NCBI GenBank assembly: GCA_003978475.1
Contig: QNZR01000092.1
Span: forward strand, 1 to 5,837
Direction of reading: 5' to 3'
Source: Sulfurimonas sp.
Lineage (GTDB): Bacteria > Campylobacterota > Campylobacteria > Campylobacterales > Sulfurimonadaceae
DNA length: 5,837 nucleotides
This document shows positions 1 through 5,044 of this stretch, piece by piece. Below the pieces are notes generated by a model. It was given only the letters and a program-made list of their open reading frames with translations. It was not told where the DNA came from and did no database searches. How positions within the stretch are numbered: position 1 is the first letter of the stretch; every line of letters begins with the position of its first letter. The translations under genes and the position numbers were made by a program.

Positions 1-114
1 ATTGGACCAAAAATGGAACCATTGATTGTAAAATACATCGAATGGTTAGGTTGGCTGGTTATTTTTATACTAGTTGTTATTATATTTTATTACGCAGGTT
101 TTAATCATGGATAG
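1..114 (+). CDS. C-terminal end of an integral membrane protein (5' end outside window)
   Basis: The frame is open from the left edge to a TAG at 112-114, giving 37 visible residues: a short polar stretch (IGPKMEPLIVKYIEW), then about 18 strongly hydrophobic residues (LGWLVIFILVVIIFYYAG), then a three-residue polar tail. This looks like the last transmembrane helix of a polytopic inner-membrane protein. An amphipathic segment followed by a terminal helix would suit a DedA-type or similar small membrane protein, but there is too little to name a family. An ATG at position 13 could instead start a 33-residue single-pass peptide, but it has no convincing ribosome binding site, so a truncated larger gene is more likely. 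The stop overlaps the start of the next gene by 8 bp (ATGGATAG), so the two are probably co-transcribed and translationally coupled. Confidence 0.55.
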   Translation: MGPKMEPLIVKYIEWLGWLVIFILVVIIFYYAGFNHG

Positions 115-268
115 AAAATTTAAATTACTAGCAGCCTCTTCACTGGTTGTAGCATTAGCATCGGGTTGTACCCCGTACAATGCAAGAACAGGTACTTATG
201 ATAATACCGAGTATGGTTCTGGTGCATCTCAAGGCGCATCACAAAATCAACAACCATCTCATCGTTAA
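107..268 (+). CDS. Small lipoprotein, probably with a foreign C-terminal tail
   Basis: This encodes 53 residues. The N-terminus is a lipoprotein signal peptide: positively charged residues (RKFK), a hydrophobic core (LLAASSLVVAL) and the lipobox-like ASG-C with the lipidated Cys at residue 21. The mature part (TPYNARTGTYDNTEYGSG, then a Gly-Ala-Ser-Gln repeat) is short, polar and low in complexity. Thr follows the Cys and there is no Asp at +2, which is compatible with outer-membrane sorting. The ATG at 107 is preferred over the upstream TTG at 74 because it directly precedes the signal peptide and overlaps the upstream stop. A weak AGG lies about 8 nt before it. From roughly residue 43 onward the DNA is antisense to ferrochelatase coding sequence, so the last ten or so residues (ending NQQPSHR) are probably not native and the true 3' end is missing. 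Function unknown. Confidence 0.6.
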   Translation: MDRKFKLLAASSLVVALASGCTPYNARTGTYDNTEYGSGASQGASQNQQPSHR

Positions 269-518
269 AACGTTTTTGAAGTGCGGCAACCAGCTTTTCG
301 GTATGTCCGACTATGGGAGATTTTCCACCCAGTTGCGAATAAATCTCCTGAGATGCTTCAGTACGCATAAAAGTAATCATGCGTGCGATAAATTTACGCA
401 GCAGTGTGCTGTTCATTGTCAAAATATTGGGGTCGTTAAACATATTTTCAAGAAAGAGTTCTACTTCATTGAGGTTGTTGGGACCACCCATATTTAGCAA
501 TACAATTGCTTCTTTCAT
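120..518 (-). pseudogene. hemH: Ferrochelatase HemH, N-terminal fragment only
   Basis: Ferrochelatase inserts Fe2+ into protoporphyrin IX in the last step of heme synthesis. Residues 1-95 (518 down to 234) match the family N-terminus: AIVLLNMGGPNN, then LRKFIARMIT, then GGKSPIVGHTEKL, then VVDFVMR, where a family member would continue with Tyr-Thr-Pro-Pro. Here the next codons give LEMHQNH and 37 residues of unrelated, Tyr/His/Met-rich sequence up to a stop at 120. That tail is the antisense of the lipoprotein gene on the other strand. Ferrochelatases of this group are about 310 residues, so roughly two thirds is missing, including the catalytic His and the metal-site Glu. The fragment cannot be an active enzyme. 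I chose the ATG at 518 (MKEAIVLL), which has GGAG 9 nt upstream, over the in-frame ATG at 533, which has no such site. A real truncation and an assembly chimera cannot be told apart from the sequence. Confidence 0.8.
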
Positions 519-527
519 TCTCAACTG

Positions 528-531
528 CTCC
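528..531 (-). promoter_or_regulatory. Shine-Dalgarno GGAG deciding the hemH start
   Basis: On the minus strand GGAG lies 9 nt before the ATG at 518. The competing in-frame ATG at 533 is preceded only by AT-rich sequence with no purine motif. This supports the 518 start, which also gives the usual family N-terminus. Confidence 0.5.
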
Positions 532-555
532 ATAATAATTCAATTATTTTGCGTG

Positions 556-561
556 ATTATA
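556..561 (-). promoter_or_regulatory. Candidate -10 box (TATAAT) upstream of hemH
   Basis: A perfect TATAAT on the minus strand sits in the 69-bp gap between the exported-protein gene and hemH, placing a start site near 549 and a leader of about 30 nt. No good -35 hexamer is found at the usual distance, which is common for housekeeping promoters in Campylobacterota. Its presence suggests hemH had its own promoter. Confidence 0.45.
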
Positions 562-587
562 CCCAATTTCAATATGAAGCGACGTTT

Positions 588-1046
588 TTATGTCGTTTTA
601 AAAGCCTGATTGGCTGATGCTGTCTGCACCAACCGCTCCAGAAGTGCTGTATTTAGGTGCATGCCATAGAGGCGTTGTGTTAAAGAGACAAGTGTGTCAT
701 AGCTTGAAAAATCAATGCTATTGCCAAAAAGAAGCTCAATGATAATTTCATTAATCAGCATCTCATAATCAATACCTTCAATGACATTAAGATAGTTTTG
801 CATCTTAAGCATCGTGACAAGATTGCTCTCTTTAAATGAGCACTCGACCATCTCGTGCGCCACGTCATGGTCGATGCCGCGCTGTACCAACAGGGTCTTC
901 AGATCGCCCCGTACGTTATGACCGACCTGGGAGAATGTACCACTCTCTTCAGTAGCTATGCCGCCTTCACGGACCAGAAGTTGTGCATTAAGCGTAATGT
1001 TTCCAATAAAAAACAGCGTTCCGAAAATAAAAACCTTAACTCTCAT
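588..1046 (-). CDS. Unknown exported (periplasmic) protein
   Basis: A complete 152-residue protein that I do not assign to a family. The first 21 residues look like a Sec signal peptide: Arg and Lys at positions 2 and 4, a hydrophobic core (VFIFGTLFFIG) and a likely cleavage after Asn-Ala, leaving a mature protein starting QLLVREGG. The mature part is mostly predicted helical and acidic, with one Cys (about residue 69), no transmembrane helix and no metal-binding or catalytic motif I recognise. The start is well supported: AAAGGAG lies 6 nt before the ATG. The gene sits between an oxidoreductase and hemH on the same strand, 72 bp after the former and 69 bp before the latter, and candidate -10 boxes in both gaps suggest it may be transcribed alone or with hemH. 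A link to heme or redox metabolism rests only on position and is speculative. Confidence 0.75.
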   Translation of the reverse strand: MRVKVFIFGTLFFIGNITLNAQLLVREGGIATEESGTFSQVGHNVRGDLKTLLVQRGIDHDVAHEMVECSFKESNLVTMLKMQNYLNVIEGIDYEMLINEIIIELLFGNSIDFSSYDTLVSLTQRLYGMHLNTALLERLVQTASANQAFKTT

Positions 1047-1052
1047 GGCACA

Positions 1053-1059
1053 CTCCTTT
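1053..1059 (-). promoter_or_regulatory. Strong Shine-Dalgarno (AAAGGAG) for the exported protein gene
   Basis: AAAGGAG on the minus strand is followed by a 6-nt spacer and the ATG at 1046. It is the best ribosome binding site in the window and fixes the start. Confidence 0.6.
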
Positions 1060-1074
1060 GACTCGATTGCACCT

Positions 1075-1080
1075 ATTGTA
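1075..1080 (-). promoter_or_regulatory. Candidate -10 box (TACAAT) for the exported protein gene
   Basis: TACAAT on the minus strand lies 28 nt before the ATG at 1046, giving a predicted leader of about 20 nt that contains the strong ribosome binding site. T-rich sequence lies upstream, but there is no clear -35 hexamer at 16-18 bp. It sits just after the weak stem-loop that follows the oxidoreductase gene, which is the order expected at a transcription-unit boundary. Confidence 0.4.
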
Positions 1081-1094
1081 GTGCGAAACCATAA

Positions 1095-1120
1095 ATCAAA
1101 AGTAACAACAGCGTCACTTT
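1095..1120 (-). terminator. Weak stem-loop with T-rich tail after the FAD oxidoreductase gene
   Basis: Read on the minus strand, AAAGTGAC (1120-1113), a 6-nt loop GCTGTT and GTTACTTT (1106-1099) form an 8-bp stem with one G-U pair. It is followed by TGATTT, so the tail from the stem reads TTTTGATTT. It begins within the TAA stop codon of the upstream gene. The stem is AT-rich and the U tract is interrupted, so any termination would be partial. Confidence 0.35.
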
Positions 1121-2246
1121 AGCGACATTTTTGCATCATATAGCGTCGTACGAAGCGAGAAGGTAACACCAGGGGGTCAATGGCACTGCCGTGCACAAGA
1201 TAATTTCGTAGCATTACTGCTAAATAAGGAGCCAATACAAAGCCGTACCCACCGACTCCGTTCATCATATAGAGATTGGGATAATATTTATATTGATTAA
1301 TATTATATTCTTTTCCCTGTGATATCTTCGGTAATGTCTCAACCGTTTTTAAAAAATCAACAACAGGTCCTAACAAAGGCAGATGATCAATTGAAGCGGC
1401 ACGCACTCCGGTAAAATCTTCCATAACCTCGACATCTTCCAACGCTATGGTACGACTGGCTTTCTCGAGAAGCTCCATCCTGCCTTTGGCGTAATCATAT
1501 GATACTTCGGAGCGTAGCGGATTATAGTGCACATCGTGTGTAGCACCAATAGCAATAATGCCCTTGGAATCTGACTTCGAAATGGAGACAAACTGATGCA
1601 TGTTGAGCGGGTTGTGAGTGGTTGTATGAATATTAATGCGATGCCCAAAAACCGCCCTTGGCGTAAAATAGGGAATGTCAAGAAGATGTTCATGCGCCCC
1701 GGTAGACAGAACAACATGTCGTGCCTGCAAAGCACCCAGATGCCACAAACCTCTCTCATGCCTAAGTGATTTTACATGTATTTTAAACATCTGTGCTTCT
1801 GCTGCCATAACGCTACAAGCACCCTTTACATCGACAACGGCGGAAGACGCAAGCAGTAACGACTCAAATGCCTGTGCCTGAGGCTGAAGCTGCGTTAAAA
1901 GTTGGGGATCCGGTGCTGAGAACGGCAAAGACGTGTGAGTTTTAAAATAGGCAACACGCGCATTTGAAAGGGCATTGTTGGCAATATGCAGCAGGCGCGA
2001 TGATGACGTCCATGCTCCAAAGTGCTGCTCATACCATGCCAATGAAAAATGAAATGCCGCTTCGCTGAGCTCTTTAACCGGACCGCTTTTAACAAACTTC
2101 GGCGCAATAAAAGCACCGGCTGCACCACTGCCGCCTCCGGCAATACCTTTCGCATCGACAAGGGCAACTCGCAACCCTGCTTTAGCGAGCATGAAAGCCG
2201 TGCTGCAGCCGCAAATTCCGGCACCGACTACGGCAACATCAAACAC
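1119..2246 (-). CDS. FAD-dependent oxidoreductase resembling the MnmC C-terminal domain (DAO family)
   Basis: A 375-residue flavoprotein of the D-amino-acid oxidase (DAO) fold. The N-terminus carries the dinucleotide-binding GAGICG (residues 8-13), then a Gly-rich GGGSGAAGAFIAP segment (37-49). Near the C-terminus are GVRAASIDHLPLLG (280-293) and GVGGYG (330-335), which close the FAD site. These blocks, with the following RFVRRY, resemble the C-terminal half of E. coli MnmC (GVRxATxDHLPMVG, and a late NRLWVRKL). MnmC-C oxidatively removes the carboxymethyl group from cmnm5(s2)U34 in tRNA. Here there is no N-terminal methyltransferase half, so it is stand-alone. A glycine-oxidase or amino-acid dehydrogenase role is the main alternative. 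I chose the GTG at 2246, which overlaps the glyS stop (GTGTTTGA) and has AAAGAA upstream. A TTG at 2267 would add seven residues. The overlap implies translational coupling to glyS, and a weak stem-loop follows the stop. Confidence 0.8.
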   Translation of the reverse strand: MFDVAVVGAGICGCSTAFMLAKAGLRVALVDAKGIAGGGSGAAGAFIAPKFVKSGPVKELSEAAFHFSLAWYEQHFGAWTSSSRLLHIANNALSNARVAYFKTHTSLPFSAPDPQLLTQLQPQAQAFESLLLASSAVVDVKGACSVMAAEAQMFKIHVKSLRHERGLWHLGALQARHVVLSTGAHEHLLDIPYFTPRAVFGHRINIHTTTHNPLNMHQFVSISKSDSKGIIAIGATHDVHYNPLRSEVSYDYAKGRMELLEKASRTIALEDVEVMEDFTGVRAASIDHLPLLGPVVDFLKTVETLPKISQGKEYNINQYKYYPNLYMMNGVGGYGFVLAPYLAVMLRNYLVHGSAIDPLVLPSRFVRRYMMQKCR

Positions 2247-4257
2247 TAATTTCTTTAATGTCGGCAATATCGAGCAGCGCTTTGTAAATGCTGCCTATCA
2301 ATGCCTTACGATTGGTTTTAACATGGATATCTTCCGCATTAACCATCACGGTATCAAAGAATGTATCAAGCTGCGGTTTAAGTGAAAAGAGTGCATCAAG
2401 TTGTGCTTCATAGGTGGAGTACGTTTGTTTGGAAACACGTAAAAAAGCCTCGTAAAGCGCCTGCTCGGCCGGTTCACTCAAGAGTTGGGAGTTGACCGGA
2501 AGGGAGGCGTTGACATCGACATCTTTGGTAATGTTTGCAACCCGTTTAAAAGTTGAAAATACCTCCGAAAACGATGCGCTCTGCACTATGGTATTGACTG
2601 CCTCAATTTTGGCATCGAGCGCCAAAAGTTCACGTTCTCCCGAGGCCAATACTGCTTTGATCACTGACGGATTGACCTTGTAAAACCGGTAGATGCGCTC
2701 CAAAAAAAACTGCTCCAGCAGATCAAAATCGATACGCTGATAATTCGCCCCAAGCTCCTTGAGTGTAGCAACGATATCGAAACGGAACCGATGGGCTTTG
2801 GCAATACGCATAATGCCGTTGACCGCGCGACGCAGCGCAAAAGGGTCTCGTGAGCCGGTGGGAACCTGTTTAATGCTAAAAAGTCCCAACAGTGTGTCAA
2901 GCTTGATTGACAGTGCTACGACCGCACTTAAGGGGCTTGAGGGAAGATCACTCGCTTCACCCTGCGGCAGATACTGTTCTTTAATGGCAAGAGCAACAGA
3001 CTCTTTTTCGCCCAGAGCTTTGGCGTAGTAATAGCCCATAAGCCCTTGAAGCTCGGTGAATTCATAGACCATTTCACTCATCAAATCGGCTTTTGCCAGC
3101 TCCATGGCGCGCATCAGATCTTCGAATTGTTGCGGCTGCAAATAACGTGCCGCCAGTGTTGAAGCAATGATTTTTTCACGCTCAATCTTATCTTTAAGCG
3201 AACCCAGTCCGTCAATAAAAACAACTTTCTCAAGTCCTTGTGTACTGAGCCCGTTTTTAAGATCATTGTCATAAAAAAAGAGCGCATCTCCAAGCCGGGG
3301 ACGCAGTACTTTTTCATTGCCTTCAATGACTTTGGAGGCGTCATCACCCAAGGCGTTGCTCACTACTACAAACTGATTGATCAGCTCACCCTCTTTAAAA
3401 ACGGGAAAATAGCGCTGGTGCTCTTTCATGGAGGTCACAATAACCTCCGGCGGCAGGCGTAAAAACTCGGCATCAAACCCGCCTAAAAGCGGTGTGGGAT
3501 ACTCGGTGATGGCAATAACTTCATCTAAAAGCGCTTCATCGGTTTCAATGGTAATATTTTGCGCCTCTTGCAGTGCGGTAAAACTCTTGAGAATGCGTTG
3601 TCGTCGTTCATCCTGGTAGAGAATGACCCCACCCTCTTTCAGTGTCTCAAAATAATCGTGGATGCCCCGGAGTGGCTGGGCATCGTAACTTTTCATACGG
3701 TGTACAAAGGTTTGCGGTGCCGAGGGAACGTCGTAAAGTTTTAAGGGAACGTGATGATCTCCCAGCATAACGTTGACCCAGCGAATGGGACGTATAAAGC
3801 TCTCACGCAAGCTGCCCCATCGCATACTTTTTCCAAAAGAGAGACTTTTAATCCATGTTGCTATCATCGACTCCAAAAGATCGACAGACGCCTTTCCCAC
3901 TATCTCTTTTTGGTAGTAAAGTACCTCTTTATCACCTTTTTTTGCCCGTCCGACGGCATCAATAGCGACACCGCATTTTCGTGCAAATCCCAATGCTGCC
4001 TTGGTGGGCTCCCCGTCTTTAAAGGCTACCGCCACCGGAGCACCGTAAAGCTCCTCGAGAGTATCAGGCTGTTGGAGTAAAAACTCCCGATGCCACAGCA
4101 CCAAACGTCTTGGAGTATAGTAAAACTCAAATTCGCATACCAGAGCATTCGTTTCGAGGACATTGAGCCACTTGCTTTCGATGTTCTGTAGTTCCTTGAG
4201 CAGAGGCAGCGCCGGCAGTTCTTCGACACCGATCTCAATGAGTAAGGGTTTAACCAT
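2239..4257 (-). CDS. glyS: Glycyl-tRNA synthetase beta subunit
   Basis: This is the beta chain of the bacterial alpha2beta2 glycyl-tRNA synthetase, which charges tRNA-Gly in the cytoplasm together with GlyQ. The 672 residues are close to the usual length of about 690, with no frameshift. Recognisable family blocks in order are: LLIEIGVEELPA (5-16), YYTPRRLVLW (46-55), FGKSMRWGSLRESF (141-154), RPIRW (156-160), EYPTPLLGGFDAEFL (252-266), TSMKEHQRYFPVF (275-287), GNEKVLRPRLGDALFFY (313-329), GLGSLKDKIER (350-360) and TGSRDPFALRRAVNGI (467-482). A helical tRNA/anticodon-binding tail follows from about 560. The ATG at 4257 has a modest GGAA upstream and gives the standard N-terminus. glyQ is not in the window. 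The gene is divergent from the superoxide reductase gene and its stop overlaps the start of the FAD oxidoreductase by 8 bp, so the two share a transcript. Confidence 0.96.
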   Translation of the reverse strand: MVKPLLIEIGVEELPALPLLKELQNIESKWLNVLETNALVCEFEFYYTPRRLVLWHREFLLQQPDTLEELYGAPVAVAFKDGEPTKAALGFARKCGVAIDAVGRAKKGDKEVLYYQKEIVGKASVDLLESMIATWIKSLSFGKSMRWGSLRESFIRPIRWVNVMLGDHHVPLKLYDVPSAPQTFVHRMKSYDAQPLRGIHDYFETLKEGGVILYQDERRQRILKSFTALQEAQNITIETDEALLDEVIAITEYPTPLLGGFDAEFLRLPPEVIVTSMKEHQRYFPVFKEGELINQFVVVSNALGDDASKVIEGNEKVLRPRLGDALFFYDNDLKNGLSTQGLEKVVFIDGLGSLKDKIEREKIIASTLAARYLQPQQFEDLMRAMELAKADLMSEMVYEFTELQGLMGYYYAKALGEKESVALAIKEQYLPQGEASDLPSSPLSAVVALSIKLDTLLGLFSIKQVPTGSRDPFALRRAVNGIMRIAKAHRFRFDIVATLKELGANYQRIDFDLLEQFFLERIYRFYKVNPSVIKAVLASGERELLALDAKIEAVNTIVQSASFSEVFSTFKRVANITKDVDVNASLPVNSQLLSEPAEQALYEAFLRVSKQTYSTYEAQLDALFSLKPQLDTFFDTVMVNAEDIHVKTNRKALIGSIYKALLDIADIKEISV

Positions 4258-4316
4258 TAATTGTTTCCATCATGTTTTTTGGAGCGATTCTAACGCTATT
4301 ATGGTTAAAAAGTGCT

Positions 4317-4328
4317 TTTACATGTAAA
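4317..4328. promoter_or_regulatory. 12-bp perfect palindrome TTTACATGTAAA, candidate operator
   Basis: TTTACATGTAAA is its own reverse complement and lies in the 175-bp divergent spacer, about 60 bp from the glyS start and 56 bp before the candidate -10 of the superoxide reductase gene. The symmetry suits binding of a dimeric regulator. I cannot name one, and AT-rich palindromes also arise by chance. Confidence 0.3.
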
Positions 4329-4344
4329 TATCTTATTCATTTCT

Positions 4345-4371
4345 TAAATAAGATAAATATACTCTTATTTA
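4345..4371. promoter_or_regulatory. 9-bp inverted repeat upstream of the superoxide reductase gene, candidate operator
   Basis: TAAATAAGA (4345-4353) and TCTTATTTA (4363-4371) are perfect inverted copies separated by 9 bp, centre to centre 18 bp. A third, shorter copy in the same sense as the right arm, TCTTATT, lies at 4331-4337. The right arm ends 12 bp before the candidate -10, so a bound protein would cover the -35 region. The spacing does not match the compact Fur or PerR boxes I know. Confidence 0.4.
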
Positions 4372-4373
4372 TG

Positions 4374-4389
4374 TTTAATTAAATATAAT
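4374..4389 (+). promoter_or_regulatory. Promoter -10 box (TATAAT) of the superoxide reductase gene with abutting palindrome
   Basis: TATAAT at 4384-4389 directly follows the 10-bp palindrome TTTAATTAAA (4374-4383). Transcription would start near 4396, with a leader of about 37 nt. A second -10-like TACAAT occurs at 4396-4401. No standard -35 is seen upstream, where the inverted repeat lies instead. Confidence 0.5.
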
Positions 4390-4432
4390 CATGGGTACAA
4401 TTACGCACCAAACCAAAAAGTAAGGAAAAACC

Positions 4433-4825
4433 ATGCCAAAAATTAATCGTTACGTTGACATTGACACTGTAGAGCGAGAATCAAAAAAAGACTATATTGA
4501 CCGTCACTCTCCGTTTATTCACTGTGAGAGTAAAGCCAAAGCCGGAGAACCGTTTGCCGTTACCGTTAAAATGGGTAATGAGTACACGCACCCGGATCAT
4601 TTCGACCACTACATTGAGGGCGTACAACTTTTTAACGGTGAAACATTGCTGGCAAAAGCAGACTTTATTGCCGGTATGCTGGGCGGTGATGACCATAAAG
4701 GTCACGCTACCGTGACGTTTAACGTGCTTCCAAGCGGTAAGAAAATGACCTTTGTCGCTCAGGCATACTGCACCAAACACGGTGTTTGGGAATCAACTCC
4801 GGTTGTTGTTGAAGTTACAGAGTAA
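4433..4825 (+). CDS. Superoxide reductase, neelaredoxin (single-iron) type
   Basis: A 130-residue protein that matches single-domain superoxide reductase. The enzyme reduces superoxide to hydrogen peroxide at a mononuclear iron held by four histidines and a cysteine, and so limits oxygen damage in anaerobes and microaerophiles. All five ligands are visible with family spacing: His25 (DRHSPFI), His53 and His59 (HPDHFDHYI) and Cys113 with His116 (YCTKHGVW). There is no N-terminal Cys4 desulforedoxin domain, so it is not a two-iron desulfoferrodoxin. There is no signal peptide, so it should be cytoplasmic. The usual Glu-Lys before the first histidine is Asp23-Arg24 here. The start is clear: AAGGA lies 6 nt before the ATG. 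The gene appears monocistronic, has its own -10 box and candidate operator sites, is divergent from glyS and ends 9 bp before a perfect hairpin. Confidence 0.92.
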   Translation: MPKINRYVDIDTVERESKKDYIDRHSPFIHCESKAKAGEPFAVTVKMGNEYTHPDHFDHYIEGVQLFNGETLLAKADFIAGMLGGDDHKGHATVTFNVLPSGKKMTFVAQAYCTKHGVWESTPVVVEVTE

Positions 4826-4834
4826 CACAGCCTC

Positions 4835-4862
4835 CTAAATTAGGTAAATATACCTAATTTAG
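4835..4862. repeat. Perfect 12-bp inverted repeat with 4-bp loop after the superoxide reductase gene
   Basis: CTAAATTAGGTA (4835-4846), AATA, then TACCTAATTTAG (4851-4862) form a perfect hairpin 9 bp after the superoxide reductase stop. Neither strand shows a T tract after the stem, so it is not a textbook intrinsic terminator. It could still stabilise the mRNA 3' end or act bidirectionally between the convergent superoxide reductase and hsdR genes. A smaller near-palindrome, CCTAAATTAGG, is nested in the left arm. Confidence 0.6.
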
Positions 4863-5036
4863 ACACCATATGGGTTATGCCCCCATGGATGCCCTAATGG
4901 TCTGTTTTTATTGTTCAGAGTTCCTTCCTTAATACCTAATCTCTTCAGCTGCTTCCCCTTTAGTTAAAGTTAATTTTTCGTATTTCCACTTCAATACTTC
5001 ACAGGTTTTAGAATAAACCCAACAATAATATTTTAT
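4859..5036 (-). pseudogene. Possible frameshifted remnant of a small helix-turn-helix gene
   Basis: Downstream of hsdR on the same strand, one frame (5036-4929) reads KWKYEKLTLTKGEAAEEI and then stops. A second frame (4942-4859) continues RLGIKEGTLNN followed by about 16 residues and a stop. Removing one base near 4940 joins them as LTLTKGEAAEE-LGIKEGTLNN. That has the layout of an N-terminal helix-turn-helix of the kind found in small excisionase-like or AlpA-like regulators. No intact start with a ribosome binding site is seen, and the sequence after the second helix does not resemble a family continuation. I read this as a decayed gene, possibly part of the element carrying hsdR, but a chance match in about 60 codons is possible. 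Confidence 0.33.
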
Positions 5037-5044
5037 TCATAATT

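Noticed and set aside
74..106. Upstream TTG start for the lipoprotein
   Set aside because: It would put eleven residues before the signal peptide and overlap the upstream gene by 41 bp. The ATG at 107 is a better start.
150..233. Continuation of hemH beyond the junction in another frame
   Set aside because: None of the minus-strand frames here shows ferrochelatase motifs such as Tyr-Thr-Pro-Pro. The plus strand is clearly lipoprotein coding sequence, so this is not a simple frameshift.
577..598. Stem-loop AAGCGAC / GTCGTTT around the 3' end of the exported protein gene
   Set aside because: It is a 7-bp stem with a G-U pair, and on the minus strand, where the gene is transcribed, no T tract follows. 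Too weak to call a terminator.
1675..1881. Plus-strand open frames inside the FAD oxidoreductase and glyS genes
   Set aside because: They are antisense to well-conserved coding sequence, lack ribosome binding sites and give Cys/Arg/Ser-rich translations without family features.
2247..2267. TTG at 2267 as the start of the FAD oxidoreductase
   Set aside because: It would overlap glyS by 29 bp and add MPTLKKL before the flavin motif. The GTG at 2246, overlapping the glyS stop, gives the compact N-terminus expected for this fold. Not excluded.
4835..4862. Intrinsic terminator for the superoxide reductase gene
   Set aside because: The hairpin is perfect, but neither side is followed by a run of T. 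I recorded it as an inverted repeat instead.
4871..4900. Closely spaced ATGCCC repeats and CCATGG/CCATATGG palindromes
   Set aside because: They are short, imperfectly spaced and lie within the decayed gene region. Probably coincidental restriction-site-like sequence.
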